A DNA stretch of 64,000 bases, taken from the NCBI RefSeq assembly GCF_000372445.1, contig NZ_AQUY01000001.1, positions 699,553 through 763,552 on the forward strand, written 5' to 3'. This DNA comes from Corynebacterium ulceribovis DSM 45146 (lineage in GTDB: Bacteria > Actinomycetota > Actinomycetes > Mycobacteriales > Mycobacteriaceae). The position numbers and the translations under genes were made by a program. How positions within the stretch are numbered: position 1 is the first letter of the stretch; each line of letters begins with the position of its first letter. Below, piece by piece: positions 44,344-54,021 of the stretch. The notes below the pieces were generated by a model. That model was not told the origin of the DNA. It searched no databases and worked only from the letters and a program-made list of their open reading frames with translations.

Positions 44344-45933
44344 GTGTTCGAATCACTGTCCGACCGGCTGCAAAGTGCGCTGAAAGACCTCCGCGGCAAG
44401 GGCCGCCTGAGCGAGGCCGACGTCAATGCGACGGCCCGGGAAATCCGCTTGGCCCTGCTTGAAGCAGACGTGTCGCTGCCAGTGGTCCGCGCCTTCGTCA
44501 AGCAGATTAAGCAGCGCGCCACCGGCGCCGAAGTATCGCAGGCGCTGAACCCAGCGCAGCAAGTCATCAAAATCGTCAACGAGGAACTGAAAGAAATCCT
44601 CGGTGGCGAAACCCGTCGCCTACACATGGCGAAAACCGGCCCGACCGTGATTATGCTCGCAGGTCTGCAGGGTGCGGGTAAAACCACCCTCGCCGGAAAG
44701 CTTGCGAAACACTTGGCCGCCAACGGGCACACCCCAATGCTGGTGGCCTGTGACCTGCAGCGACCAGGCGCAGTGCAGCAGCTGCAGATTGTTGCCGAAC
44801 AAGCTGGAGTGAAGTCCTTCGCCCCAGACCCAGGTACCTCCATCGACTCCTACGAGCACGAGATGGGCACCTCCCACGGCGACCCAGTCGATGTGGCTCG
44901 CCGCGGTATTGAGGAAGCGACCCGTGCGCAGTACGACACGGTCATCATTGACACCGCCGGTCGCCTTGGTATTGACGAAACCCTCATGGGCCAGGCCCGC
45001 GCGATTCGCGACGCAGTCAACCCAGATGAAGTCCTCTTCGTCATTGACGCAATGATCGGTCAGGACGCCGTCCTCACCGCGAAAGCCTTCGCCGACGGTG
45101 TCGACTTCACTGGTGTGGTGCTCACCAAGCTTGATGGTGACTCCCGTGGTGGTGCCGCCCTGTCGATTCGTGAAGTTACCGGCAAGCCAATCCTCTTTGC
45201 CTCCACCGGTGAAAAACTCGAAGACTTTGAGGTCTTCCACCCAGAGCGCATGGCATCGCGCATCCTGGGCATGGGCGACATGCTCACCCTTATCGAACAG
45301 GCCGAGAAGGTCTTCGATGAGAAAGAAGCCATGTCGACTGCCACCAAGCTGGGCAGCGGCGAACTGACGCTGGAGGACTTCCTGCAGCAGATGCTGATGA
45401 TTCGCCGCATGGGCCCAATCGGCAACATCTTGAAGATGCTGCCAGGCGGCTCACAAATGTCCGAAATGGCGGACATGGTTGACGAGAAGGAACTGGACCG
45501 CATCCAAGCGATTATCCGCGGTATGACTCCAGCAGAGCGTGACGATCCGAAGATTCTGAACGCCTCGCGCCGCAAGCGTATTGCAAACGGTTCTGGTGTG
45601 GCGGTCACCGACGTCAACAACCTCGTGGACCGCTTCTTCGAAGCAAAGAAGATGATGAGCAAAATGGCTGGCCAGATGGGTCTGCCAGGTGGCCGCGCTA
45701 ATAACCGCAAGCGGAAGAAGGGCCGTAAGGGCAAGAAGGGCCGCGGCGGTGCAAACCCAATGCGTCAAATGCAGCAGATGCAGCAGCAGATGGGTGGCGG
45801 CATGCCAGGAATGCCAGGCATGGGCGGCATGCCAGATATGGCTGAGCTCCAAAAGCAAATGGGTGGCCAGTTGCCACCAGGTATGGAGAACATTGACCTG
45901 TCGAAGCTGAACTTCGGCCCAGGTAAGAAGTAG
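44344..45933 (+). CDS. ffh: Signal recognition particle protein Ffh
   Basis: 529 residues. NG domain: GLQGAGKTTLAGKLA, CDLQRPGAVQQL, IDTAGRLGIDE, TKLDGDSRGGAAL; then a Met-rich M domain (about 300-435) binding 4.5S RNA and signal sequences. The C-terminus (about 445-529) is unusually long: a Lys/Arg cluster NRKRKKGRKGKKG followed by Met/Gly/Gln-rich repeats such as GMPGMPGMGGMPDM. GTG start with AGGAAGAG upstream. Ends at a strong terminator. Confidence 0.98.
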   Translation: MFESLSDRLQSALKDLRGKGRLSEADVNATAREIRLALLEADVSLPVVRAFVKQIKQRATGAEVSQALNPAQQVIKIVNEELKEILGGETRRLHMAKTGPTVIMLAGLQGAGKTTLAGKLAKHLAANGHTPMLVACDLQRPGAVQQLQIVAEQAGVKSFAPDPGTSIDSYEHEMGTSHGDPVDVARRGIEEATRAQYDTVIIDTAGRLGIDETLMGQARAIRDAVNPDEVLFVIDAMIGQDAVLTAKAFADGVDFTGVVLTKLDGDSRGGAALSIREVTGKPILFASTGEKLEDFEVFHPERMASRILGMGDMLTLIEQAEKVFDEKEAMSTATKLGSGELTLEDFLQQMLMIRRMGPIGNILKMLPGGSQMSEMADMVDEKELDRIQAIIRGMTPAERDDPKILNASRRKRIANGSGVAVTDVNNLVDRFFEAKKMMSKMAGQMGLPGGRANNRKRKKGRKGKKGRGGANPMRQMQQMQQQMGGGMPGMPGMGGMPDMAELQKQMGGQLPPGMENIDLSKLNFGPGKK

Positions 45934-45948
45934 TTTCCTAGAAAACAA

Positions 45949-45995
45949 TTCCGGCCCGTCAACAAGCAAAAACATTGCTTAGTGACGGGCCGGAA
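45949..45995. terminator. Strong bidirectional terminator between ffh and acyltransferase
   Basis: A perfect 13-bp stem TTCCGGCCCGTCA (45949-45961) with TGACGGGCCGGAA (45983-45995), containing a second stem AAGCAA (45964-45969) with TTGCTT (45975-45980). It lies between the converging ffh and acyltransferase genes. Confidence 0.8.
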
Positions 45996-46027
45996 CTATT
46001 CCTCCTAGCCGCGCTTTCGCGCCGAAC

Positions 46028-48184
46028 CTACTTGGCCAACACCGGCTCCATTTTCTCCCACCAGTACTTCTGGGTGGTGCGGGCGAACTCATCGGAAATG
46101 TGGTCACGGTCGCGGTACACGTAGATGTTACCCACCACCGGCAGGCACTTATCGGCGGTGCACATACCATCGGAAAGATCCAGGTTGTGGCCGTTCTTCA
46201 TCGCACCAATGATGGCGTCAGATGGATCGACTGGGGCGAGGTGCTCCGCGCGATCCAAAGCGCAGTCCTCCACCGAGCCAGTATCAACCACACACTGGGT
46301 TGGGTAGAACTTGTCGCCGCGGTGGTCGCGCTTGGCCCATGGGTTATCGCGCACCGCCAAGAACGGAATATTCGCCTCATCCAGCGCCTTCCAGAAGTTG
46401 ACATAGCCTTCTGGAACAACATCGCCGTCTTCACCCGGGCGGGTAGAAGTGGTAATCACCAGGTCAGGCTTCTGCTCCAGGGCGTATTCCAGCGCCACGC
46501 GGCTAAACCGCACACAGGTGTTTTCTGGGTCGTTGTAGAACGGGTCATCAATGGTGATGGCGCAGCCCTGACGCAGCACCGGCACAATCTTGAAATGCTG
46601 AGCCTTACCCAGCTCATCCAGTGCGCCAGACCACTGCTCCGAGTGGGAACCGCCCATCAAGAACACGGTCTTGTCGGCATTAACGTCGCCGTATACGCAT
46701 GGTTCACCCAGGCGGTCACTTTCCGGCGCGCGGATATGTTCAATGCGCACCATATCTGGGGCGTCGAGCTCAGAGAACAACATGCAGGCGTCCTCACCGA
46801 CCGGCGGGTACAGTTCCTTAATCACTGTTGGATCTGGAACCGCCTCGACACCCTCCGGCACTGGCGCCTTGTCCAGCAGCGCAGTGGCGCCCGGGTAAGT
46901 CGCCAGGTCATAGCCGGTGTTCTTCAGCGTTTCCACGCGCCAGTTCCACACTGGCTGCAGCGCCAGCATGCCCACCAGTGCCATCGCCAGCGCGACACCA
47001 CCGGTGCGCTGTACATTCCACTTCACATTGCGGTCGAACTGCAGCAGTGGCGCGCCCTTTGCTGCCTGCGGGCCCTTCTCGCGCAGCGGCTCCTCAATCC
47101 ACCGGTTAGTGAACGCGGCCAGTGGCAGCGAAGCGACAATCACCAGCACACCAAGCACCCAGTGGTTGTTCTGGAAGAAGGCGATTTCCCGGTCAGCGAC
47201 AATCTGCTCGCTGACAATCAGCAGCGGCCAGTGCCACAGGTACAGCGCGTATGCCCATTTACCCAGCTTCTGCATTGGGGCAGTGGCCAACATGCGGGAC
47301 GCCCACGCCTGCTTGCCATGCGCGCCACCCACAATGACCAGCGCCGCGCCGCCCAGTGGCAGGAGGGTGACTGGGCCTGGGAAGTACTGCGCGCCGTCGA
47401 TGACAAAGCCGGTCATGGCGATGAGCAGCAGACCCACAATGACGGTGATGTTCTTTACCCGGTCTGGCACCTTGATGTAGGTGATGTACAGCGCCAGCAC
47501 TGCGCCCAGCAGCAGCTCCCACATGCGGGACCAAGTGCTGTAGTAGTTCGCCAGCTGGTCGGTGTTGTGCAGGTAGGTGGCGTAAATGAAGGATGCGATG
47601 GTGGCGATAGTCAAAATCACCATTGCTGGCATGCGGGTGGAGGCCGTGTCAGATTTACGGCGCACAATCCAACCGAGCAACGCCACGATCAGGATGCCGC
47701 CGACATAGAATTGTCCTTGCACCGACATGGACCACAGGTGCTGGAATGGGCTGACGCCAACGTCGGCCGCTTCGTAGTTCGCGCCTTGGGCAATCAGTTC
47801 CCAGTTCTGGAAGTACAGCAGGGATGCGGTGACTTGGCGGGCAAGGTCACCCCAGGAGGCGCGGGGCAGGAAAAGCACGGCCGCGGCAACACTGAATGCG
47901 ATGACGGTGATAAGCGCTGGAAGTAGCCGTCGAAAAGTTCTAATTAATGCGTGCAGCGGGTTGATGGACCGCGCCCGGTTGTCCGCGTTGCGCAGCCGGG
48001 AGCCAAGGAAGAAAAAGCCGGAGAGCAGCAGGAACACGTCCACGCCGCCGGAGACTCGCCCAACAAATACGTGGAAAATCACCACGAGGGCGATGGCGAG
48101 TCCGCGAAGACCGTCAAGGTCGTGGCGGTAAGACACCTTGGGCACAGACGTTTTCGCAGAAGCTTGCGTGGAAGCTGAAGTCAT
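46028..48184 (-). CDS. Acyltransferase 3 / SGNH hydrolase-type membrane protein (OafA-like)
   Basis: 718 residues from ATG 48184. The N-terminal acyltransferase-3 domain starts YRHDLDGLRGLAIALVV and has about 10-11 membrane helices (to about 400) with catalytic-type DGLRG and conserved His/Arg; the C-terminal extracytoplasmic SGNH domain has the nucleophile block LMGGSHSEQW and the catalytic Asp/His in RDRDHIS. Such proteins O-acetylate cell-envelope polysaccharide or lipids; the acceptor here is unknown. The Shine-Dalgarno (AAGGA) is very close to the ATG, so a TTG at 48196 cannot be excluded. An insertion between ffh and rpsP relative to mycobacteria. Confidence 0.88.
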   Translation of the reverse strand: MTSASTQASAKTSVPKVSYRHDLDGLRGLAIALVVIFHVFVGRVSGGVDVFLLLSGFFFLGSRLRNADNRARSINPLHALIRTFRRLLPALITVIAFSVAAAVLFLPRASWGDLARQVTASLLYFQNWELIAQGANYEAADVGVSPFQHLWSMSVQGQFYVGGILIVALLGWIVRRKSDTASTRMPAMVILTIATIASFIYATYLHNTDQLANYYSTWSRMWELLLGAVLALYITYIKVPDRVKNITVIVGLLLIAMTGFVIDGAQYFPGPVTLLPLGGAALVIVGGAHGKQAWASRMLATAPMQKLGKWAYALYLWHWPLLIVSEQIVADREIAFFQNNHWVLGVLVIVASLPLAAFTNRWIEEPLREKGPQAAKGAPLLQFDRNVKWNVQRTGGVALAMALVGMLALQPVWNWRVETLKNTGYDLATYPGATALLDKAPVPEGVEAVPDPTVIKELYPPVGEDACMLFSELDAPDMVRIEHIRAPESDRLGEPCVYGDVNADKTVFLMGGSHSEQWSGALDELGKAQHFKIVPVLRQGCAITIDDPFYNDPENTCVRFSRVALEYALEQKPDLVITTSTRPGEDGDVVPEGYVNFWKALDEANIPFLAVRDNPWAKRDHRGDKFYPTQCVVDTGSVEDCALDRAEHLAPVDPSDAIIGAMKNGHNLDLSDGMCTADKCLPVVGNIYVYRDRDHISDEFARTTQKYWWEKMEPVLAK

Positions 48185-48494
48185 AATCCTTGGCAATCAC
48201 ACTAAAATGGGGCGGTATAATTTTTGATAACAACAGCACTATAGGACCGACGTTCCATTTTCGCGGCAAGGCGTGCCGGTTGGGTAGCCCCACCGCGGTG
48301 CTTATCGACGTTGTGGGGGACGGGGATTTGGGGAAATGCTCTGATATGCAGTACCGTTTCTGTGTTGTCTGCGTAGCACCGTCATCGACCCCGGTCGACC
48401 GGTGGTCACGCGCAGGTTAATCCAAGGGTTGAACCGGCCGTCACGAGCCTGTGACGGTGTCTGCACTGCCCAGTGACCAAGAAATGGAGCCATC
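48185..48494. promoter_or_regulatory. Divergent region with rpsP promoter and leader hairpin
   Basis: 310 bases without a gene. TATAAT at 48216-48221 (plus) is a perfect -10; TTGGCA at 48190-48195 is a -35-like element at a long 20-base spacing. If used, rpsP has a leader of about 265 bases. In it CCGTCAC (48438-48444) pairs with GTGACGG (48451-48457) around GAGCCT, about 38 bases before the rpsP start. The acyltransferase promoter must lie on the other strand, but I cannot place it. Confidence 0.5.
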
Positions 48495-48977
48495 ATGGCC
48501 GTTAAGATCAAGCTGCAGCGTATGGGTAAGATCCGCAACGCTCAGTACCGTGTTGTTGTTGCTGACGCTCGCACCAAGCGTTCCGGCGCAGTCATTGAGA
48601 ACCTGGGTATCTACCAGCCAAAGTCTGAGCCATCTGTTATCCAGATTGACTCCGAGCGCGCACAGTACTGGCTGGGCGTTGGCGCACAGCCAACCGAACC
48701 AGTGTTGGCTCTGCTGAAGGTGACCGGCGACTGGCAGAAGGCTAAGGGCCTGGAAGGTGCCGAGGGCACCCTGAAGGTTGCAGAACCTAAGCCATCGAAG
48801 ATCGACCTGTTCAACCAGGCTCTGGCTGAAGCTAACGATGCACCATCTGCAGAAGCTATCACCCAGAAGCGTAAGGCTGACAAGGAAGCAAAGGCTGCTG
48901 AAGCTGCCGCTGCTGCCGAGGCTGAAGCTGAAGCTGAAGAAGCTGCCGAAGAGGCCGCTGACGAAGCTGCTGAGTAA
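48495..48977 (+). CDS. rpsP: 30S ribosomal protein S16
   Basis: 160 residues; the S16 core is about 80 ([20 protein letters not shown], then [18 protein letters not shown]). The remaining half is an Ala/Glu/Lys-rich tail ([21 protein letters not shown]) common in corynebacteria. GGAG 5 bases before the ATG. Followed by a terminator, so it is separated from khpA-rimM-trmD, with which it forms one operon in many bacteria. Confidence 0.97.
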   Translation: MAVKIKLQRMGKIRNAQYRVVVADARTKRSGAVIENLGIYQPKSEPSVIQIDSERAQYWLGVGAQPTEPVLALLKVTGDWQKAKGLEGAEGTLKVAEPKPSKIDLFNQALAEANDAPSAEAITQKRKADKEAKAAEAAAAAEAEAEAEEAAEEAADEAAE

Positions 48978-49017
48978 TTCAGCCGTATGACTGGGATAAT
49001 TCCCAGTTAGCAAACGT

Positions 49018-49047
49018 AACCGCAACCACAGGTTGGTTGCGGTTTTT
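49018..49047 (+). terminator. Intrinsic terminator after rpsP
   Basis: AACCGCAACCA (49018-49028), loop CAGGT, TGGTTGCGGTT (49034-49044), followed by TTT. An 11-bp perfect stem. Confidence 0.85.
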
Positions 49048-49132
49048 GCTTTGTTAGGACCGCAGCTTGCGGTGTAGTCTAACAATTCTGCATTAACGAA
49101 ATAGTTCAATTCAAAGTCAGGCAGAGGTGACT

Positions 49133-50431
49133 GTGGTAAGGGACGAATCTGGTGTGAATCCGGCAGCAGAAACTACAAAGACGACGGGGCAGGGCTCGCG
49201 TCGTCGGCCATTGCCACGACAAACCGAAATTTCCCGGCGCCAACTGACCATCGTCGTCATTGCGCTGGCTCTCGGCGGGTTCGGCATCGGCACCACCGAG
49301 TTTGTCTCCATGGGCCTGCTCAACCTCATTGCCACCGACTTCGGTATCTCCGAAGACGCCGCCGGTCACCTGATTTCGGTGTACGCGCTTGGTGTGATGG
49401 TCGGCGCGCCGCTGATTGCCGCCTTTACTGGCGGGCTGCCGCGCCGCCGTCTGTTGCTCATCCTGATGGCCTTTTTCACCGTCGGCAATGGCCTGTCCAT
49501 GCTGGCCAACAACTACGAGACGCTGCTGCTAGCTCGTTTCATCGCAGGTCTGCCACATGGTGCTTTTTTCTCCGTTTCGGGCCTCTGTGTCGCTTCGATG
49601 GCCGGTCCAAAGAACCGCGGCAAAGCTATTTCGCTGCTGAGCCTTGGTTTTTCCGTAGCGACTTTGGGCGGCGTCCCGTTGGCGCAGTTCCTCGGCCAAA
49701 CCTTCGGTTGGAACGCCGCGTACTCGCTGGTCACCGTAGTCGGTGTCGTCACCACCGTTGCCCTGTGGTTCTTCATGCCGCATATGACCGAGATGAAGGC
49801 GACATCGCCGCTGACTGAAATCGGCGCGCTGGCACGCTCCCAGGTCTGGTTGACCCTTGCGATGGCGACCGTCGGTTTCGGCGGCATGTTCGCGGTCTAC
49901 ACCTATATCTCGTGGACGTTAACCGACTCCGCCCATGCCGGGATGAACGAGCAGTGGGTACCGCTGGTTTTGATGATCTATGGCTTCGGTTCGCTCATTG
50001 GCGGTTTGCTTGGCGGTTGGATTGCCGACCGCAACCTTGAAGTGGGTCTCGGCGTCGTTTTCGCTGCCATCGGTCTGGCGCTCGTCGCTTTCTACTTCCT
50101 GTCATCGTGGGCAATTCCAGGTACCTTGGCGTTTGCTGTGGTCGGCCTGTGCGGTTCGGCACTGATTCCAAACCTGCAGATCCGACTGATGGACGTCTCG
50201 GGCGACGCACAGACTTTCGCAGCTTCGCTGATGCACTCGGCATTGAACTTGGCGAATGCTACTGGTGCCGCCGTCGGTGGCGCGGTCATTGGGGCTGGCT
50301 ACTCCTACACGGCACCATCCCTGGCGGGCGCTGGCATGGCGGCGTTGGCACTGATCATCTGGCTGCCAACTATTCTGCTGCGCCGTCAGCAACTTTCTAA
50401 GGCAGCCACCGCGTCTGCTGCAGGTGCGTAA
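49133..50431 (+). CDS. MFS transporter (DHA1/AraJ-like efflux)
   Basis: 432 residues, about 12 membrane segments after a polar N-terminus of about 30 residues. GIGTTEFVSMGLLNLIATDF in helix 1 and GLPRRRLLLILM in the loop are typical of the sugar/drug-efflux group (AraJ, Cml). Substrate unknown. I chose GTG 49133 (AGAGG 5 bases upstream) over GTG 49127. It sits inside the conserved rpsP-khpA pair, and its TAA forms the khpA -10-like box. Confidence 0.87.
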   Translation: MVRDESGVNPAAETTKTTGQGSRRRPLPRQTEISRRQLTIVVIALALGGFGIGTTEFVSMGLLNLIATDFGISEDAAGHLISVYALGVMVGAPLIAAFTGGLPRRRLLLILMAFFTVGNGLSMLANNYETLLLARFIAGLPHGAFFSVSGLCVASMAGPKNRGKAISLLSLGFSVATLGGVPLAQFLGQTFGWNAAYSLVTVVGVVTTVALWFFMPHMTEMKATSPLTEIGALARSQVWLTLAMATVGFGGMFAVYTYISWTLTDSAHAGMNEQWVPLVLMIYGFGSLIGGLLGGWIADRNLEVGLGVVFAAIGLALVAFYFLSSWAIPGTLAFAVVGLCGSALIPNLQIRLMDVSGDAQTFAASLMHSALNLANATGAAVGGAVIGAGYSYTAPSLAGAGMAALALIIWLPTILLRRQQLSKAATASAAGA

Positions 50432-50434
50432 ACT
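50429..50434 (+). promoter_or_regulatory. -10 box formed by the MFS stop codon
   Basis: TAAACT: the TAA is the stop of the MFS gene. It lies 7 bases before the khpA ATG, which has no Shine-Dalgarno, so khpA is probably transcribed leaderless and independently. Confidence 0.5.
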
Positions 50435-50441
50435 GGTCACT

Positions 50442-50684
50442 ATGACCGATTCCACTACTTTGGCTAACGCTGCCGCGCACCTTATCCGCGGGATTGTCGA
50501 CAATCCGGATGATGTTGATGTCACCGTCACCGGGCATGGCCGCCGCGAAACCATCGAAGTGGTGGTGCACCCAGAGGACGCTGGCCGCGTCATTGGCCGT
50601 AAAGGCCGTACCGCCCAAGCCCTGCGCCAAGTCATTGGCGCGATGGCTGGGCATAACGTCCGCGTCGATATTGTCGAACGCTAA
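50442..50684 (+). CDS. khpA: KH-domain RNA-binding protein KhpA
   Basis: 80 residues, a single KH domain with GRVIGRKGRTAQALRQVI (the GxxG loop is GRKG). KhpA with KhpB binds RNAs and influences cell division and length in Gram-positives. The place after rpsP and before rimM is conserved. The start ATG 50442 gives the normal length; the frame stays open for 18 bases further upstream. Confidence 0.95.
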   Translation: MTDSTTLANAAAHLIRGIVDNPDDVDVTVTGHGRRETIEVVVHPEDAGRVIGRKGRTAQALRQVIGAMAGHNVRVDIVER

Positions 50685-50687
50685 CCG

Positions 50688-52181
50688 CTACTTCCGGTAG
50701 AGAGACTTGCGGGCAAATCGTGGCTCGCAGGTCACTTCCACGCCCAAGTTCCGGAAGATTCCCTCATCCACGGAACCCAGAATCGTGGTGGTGTGCACGT
50801 CACAGCCCCGCAGATTCTGCAGCTGACCAAGCGCTTGGCGCGCATAGTCATCCGAACTTGCGGACACGGACAGCGCAATAAGCACTTCGTCGGTATGCAG
50901 CCGCGGGTTCCGGCTCCCCAAATGCTTCGTCTTCAGCGTCTGAATCGGTTCAATGGACGACGGCGACAGCAACTGAATTTCCGGGTCAATCCCCGCCAAC
51001 TGCTTCAGAGCATTGAGCACCATCGCCGCGGAACAACCCAGCAGCGCCGACGTTTTACCGGTGACAATCGTGCCGTCGGCAAGCTCCATGGCGGCGGCCG
51101 GGCTGCCGGTTTGCGCCGCCAAGTCCAGCGCTGGTGCAACCACAGCGCGGTCCGTGGCTTCGATGCCCATTTTGCCCATCAGCAGGTTAATCCGCTCCGA
51201 GACAGTGTCATCGGTGTCATTGCGCGCTTCATCAACGACCGCCTTGTAGTAGCGGCGAATCACTTCCTGCTTACCGGCCTCCTGGCACACTGCATCGTCA
51301 TTGATGCAGTAGCCCGCCATATTCACACCCATATCGGTCGGTGACTGGTAAGGCGACGATCCAGCTAGCTTCTCCAGCAGCAGCTTGAGCAGCGGGAACA
51401 CTTCCACATCGCGGTTGTAGCTGGTGACCCGCTTGTCGTAGGCAGCCAAATGGAACGGGTCGATCATATTCATATCGTCCAGGTCCGCGGTGGCGGCCTC
51501 ATAGGCCTCGTTGACTGGGTGGTCCAGCGGCAGGTTCCAAATCGGGAAGGTCTCAAACTTGGCGTAGCCAGCTTGCTTACCGCGCGCATACTCGTGGTAC
51601 ACCTGCGACAGGCAGGTCGCTAGCTTGCCTGAACCCGGCCCCGGCGCAGTGACCACCACCAAATCGCGGGAAGTTTCCACATAGTCGTTGCGACCGAATC
51701 CCTCTTCGGACACCACCAGCTTGGTATTCGATGGGTAGCCCGCGATGGTGCGGTGCACCGCGACTTTCAAATCCAGTCGTTCTAGGCGCTCCTTGAACAT
51801 GACGGCCTGCCGGTTATCGTCATCCATCTGCGTCAACACCACGTGCTCAACTAAAAAGCCACGTTCCCGGAACACGTCAATAAGCCGCAGCGCATCCTCC
51901 TCATACGGGATGCCCAGGTCAGCGCGAACCTTCTGCCGCTGCAGGTCATGCGCGTTGAGACAAATGAGGATTTCGACTTCATCGCGCAGCTGTTCGAGCA
52001 TGACAATCTTGTTGTCTGGCGTGAATCCCGGCAGCACACGAGAAGCGTGCATATCGTCAAAAAGCTTCCCACCCATTTCTAGGTATAGCTTCCCGCCGAT
52101 CTGGTCGCGACGTTCTTGGATATGGTGCGACTGCATATCGATGTATTTTTGCCGGTCGAAACCGATTTTGTGCGCGCTCAT
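50688..52181 (-). CDS. DUF1846 family protein
   Basis: 497 residues, normal for DUF1846. Begins [21 protein letters not shown]; contains [33 protein letters not shown]-type P-loop-like region (in short blocks [13 protein letters not shown]). The family is known only structurally and its function is unknown; the loop suggests nucleotide binding. It is transcribed against the operon between khpA and rimM, an insertion relative to mycobacteria. Convergent with khpA with a 3-base gap. Confidence 0.9.
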   Translation of the reverse strand: MSAHKIGFDRQKYIDMQSHHIQERRDQIGGKLYLEMGGKLFDDMHASRVLPGFTPDNKIVMLEQLRDEVEILICLNAHDLQRQKVRADLGIPYEEDALRLIDVFRERGFLVEHVVLTQMDDDNRQAVMFKERLERLDLKVAVHRTIAGYPSNTKLVVSEEGFGRNDYVETSRDLVVVTAPGPGSGKLATCLSQVYHEYARGKQAGYAKFETFPIWNLPLDHPVNEAYEAATADLDDMNMIDPFHLAAYDKRVTSYNRDVEVFPLLKLLLEKLAGSSPYQSPTDMGVNMAGYCINDDAVCQEAGKQEVIRRYYKAVVDEARNDTDDTVSERINLLMGKMGIEATDRAVVAPALDLAAQTGSPAAAMELADGTIVTGKTSALLGCSAAMVLNALKQLAGIDPEIQLLSPSSIEPIQTLKTKHLGSRNPRLHTDEVLIALSVSASSDDYARQALGQLQNLRGCDVHTTTILGSVDEGIFRNLGVEVTCEPRFARKSLYRK

Positions 52182-52295
52182 ACAGCAGGGCCTTTCCGGG
52201 TAGCTGGCCTAACTTAAACCGCAGCACAGTTTAGCAACCCGCTCAGACAGCACCGGAACCTAAGATTCATCGCGGAGGGATAGTAGCGCGATGGC

Positions 52296-52301
52296 TAAGC
52301 T
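52296..52301 (+). promoter_or_regulatory. -10 box for rimM
   Basis: TAAGCT, 8 bases before the rimM ATG at 52310, without a Shine-Dalgarno; supports that start and a leaderless transcript. Confidence 0.45.
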
Positions 52302-52309
52302 TGGTACTC

Positions 52310-52822
52310 ATGGAATTGCGTATTGGGCATGTGGTCAAATCCCACGGCATTAAAGGCGAAGTGGTCGTCGAAGTCACCACCGACGAACCCGAGGTGCGCT
52401 TTGCCGTCGGCGAAGTACTCACCGGCCGCCAAGGCCGCAAAGAACACGAATTGACCATCGACACCGCTCGGGTCCACCAAGGCCGACTGCTCATTAAATT
52501 TAAGGAAGTGCCAGACCGCACCGCCGCCGATAGCCTGCGCGGCACCAAATTCATCGCCGCCCCGCTTATTGACGAAGACGATGACGGCTTTTACGACCAC
52601 GAACTCGAAGGCCTCCGCGTCCTACATGACGGCACTGACATTGGTGTAGTCACCGGCGTCATGCATGTGCCGGGTCGCCAGATCCTGGAAGTGGAACTAG
52701 ACGGCGGGGACAATAGCGGCAAAGAAGCACTCATCCCATTCGTGCACGACATTGTGCCGGAAGTCGACTTGGACGCCGGCTGCGTAGTTATCACCCCGCC
52801 AGACGGACTGCTGGAGCTCTAA
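52310..52822 (+). CDS. rimM: 16S rRNA processing protein RimM
   Basis: 170 residues. N-terminal RimM domain (ELRIGHVVKSHGIKGEVVVE) and C-terminal PRC-barrel (DHELEGLRVLHDG, then EALIPFVHDIVPEVDLDAG). Helps mature the head of the 30S subunit near S19. trmD starts 4 bases after it, so the two are co-transcribed. Confidence 0.95.
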   Translation: MELRIGHVVKSHGIKGEVVVEVTTDEPEVRFAVGEVLTGRQGRKEHELTIDTARVHQGRLLIKFKEVPDRTAADSLRGTKFIAAPLIDEDDDGFYDHELEGLRVLHDGTDIGVVTGVMHVPGRQILEVELDGGDNSGKEALIPFVHDIVPEVDLDAGCVVITPPDGLLEL

Positions 52823-52826
52823 CACC

Positions 52827-53996
52827 ATGCGCCTAGACGTTGTCACCATCTTCCCCGAGTACCTCGAACCACTGCGCCACGCACTGCTCGGCAAAGCCAT
52901 CGAATCCGGCATTATGCAAGTCGGTGTGCATAACCTGCGGCAGTGGGCCAGCGGTGTGCACCAAGCCGTAGACGATTCACCATACGGCGGCGGGCCCGGC
53001 ATGGTCATGAAACCAGACGTGTGGGGGCCAGCGCTCGACGACGTATTGCACCGCAGCGGACCGGCCGCCGACACTGAAGACCTTGGCAGCGCCGTGCCAC
53101 ACGTACGGGGCATGGCAGACGCAGCGGCGATGAGCACCTGTGAACGCACCGTCGGCGAAGACGCACCAGAAGGCACCGCCGACACCCGCCCGTTGCTCAT
53201 TGTTCCGACACCAGCGGGCACCCCATTTACCCAAGAGATGGCGCAGCGCTGGGCGAAGGAAGAACGCATCGGCTTTGCCTGCGGCCGCTACGAAGGCATC
53301 GACCAGCGTGTCGTCGATGACGCGGCTCTGAAGTGGCGGGTCGAAGAAGTCTCCATTGGTGACTACGTCCTCGTTGGCGGGGAAGTGGCGGTGCTGGTGA
53401 TGGCGGAGGCGATTGTCCGGCTGATCCCCGGGGTGCTGGGTAACAAGCGCAGCCACGAAGAAGACAGTTTCTCGGATGGGCTCCTCGAGGGCCCGAGCTA
53501 CACCAAACCACGCACCTGGCGGAACTTTGACGCCCCCGCAGTGCTGCTGTCGGGCGACCACGGCAAGGTGGACATGTGGCGCCGCCGCCAATCCCTGTTG
53601 CGCACTGCTCGCCGTCGCCCAGAACTGCTGGATCACGCCGAGTTTTCCGCCGCTGACCAAGCCTTCGTCGATTCACTGCGCACCGCTACAACCGACTTGT
53701 CGATCTTGATTAGCCCGCAGGACTGGGCGGCGGCTGTGCCAAAAATCCACTCGGAATTGACCGCGCAGCACCAACTGATGGACCTCGACGTGCAGGTTCA
53801 GCACAATTTCTGCGAGACCGACAATATGCTGATGGACCAATATATGGCCACACATGAATCGGCCCCATTGCATGAGCAACTTCACCTTGTGAAACTCCAG
53901 GTCTACGGTCCGCCGCTGCCGGTAACCGTCACTAAGCTCATTACTGACCTGCTTCCGGAAGGAACCAACTGGTACGGCACCACTGTCGGCGACTGA
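52827..53996 (+). CDS. trmD: tRNA (guanine37-N1)-methyltransferase, enlarged
   Basis: 389 residues against about 230-250 usually. Methylates G37 of tRNAs with SAM. TrmD motifs are intact: RLDVVTIFPEYL, SPYGGGPGMVM, LLIVPTPAG, FACGRYEGIDQR, and the knot EEVSIGDYVLVGGE. Two extra parts are present: an acidic insert at about residues 76-121, in the place that joins WGPALDD and LLIVP in other TrmDs, and a C-terminal extension from about 286 to 389 with blocks such as QHNFCETDNMLMDQYM and LVKLQVYGPPLPVTV that I do not recognise. Both are in the same frame. Confidence 0.95.
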   Translation: MRLDVVTIFPEYLEPLRHALLGKAIESGIMQVGVHNLRQWASGVHQAVDDSPYGGGPGMVMKPDVWGPALDDVLHRSGPAADTEDLGSAVPHVRGMADAAAMSTCERTVGEDAPEGTADTRPLLIVPTPAGTPFTQEMAQRWAKEERIGFACGRYEGIDQRVVDDAALKWRVEEVSIGDYVLVGGEVAVLVMAEAIVRLIPGVLGNKRSHEEDSFSDGLLEGPSYTKPRTWRNFDAPAVLLSGDHGKVDMWRRRQSLLRTARRRPELLDHAEFSAADQAFVDSLRTATTDLSILISPQDWAAAVPKIHSELTAQHQLMDLDVQVQHNFCETDNMLMDQYMATHESAPLHEQLHLVKLQVYGPPLPVTVTKLITDLLPEGTNWYGTTVGD

Positions 53997-54008
53997 AACC
54001 CCGCCCAC

Positions 54009-54014
54009 TAAACT
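54009..54014 (+). promoter_or_regulatory. -10 box for tex
   Basis: TAAACT, 7 bases before the tex ATG (54022), without a Shine-Dalgarno; fits a leaderless promoter. Confidence 0.45.
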
Positions 54015-54021
54015 TGGGTGA

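Noticed and set aside
42786-44843. Minus-strand open frame of 685 codons opposite ftsY and ffh
   Set aside because: Composed of Ser/Thr/Gly-rich low complexity mirrored from the Pro/Glu-rich FtsY region; the sense genes are certain.
45770-45850. Repeats near the end of ffh
   Set aside because: They encode Met/Gly/Gln repeats of the Ffh tail; no separate element.
52291-52309. ATG at 52291 upstream of rimM
   Set aside because: It is out of frame with RimM; TAAGCT and the ATG at 52310 fit better.
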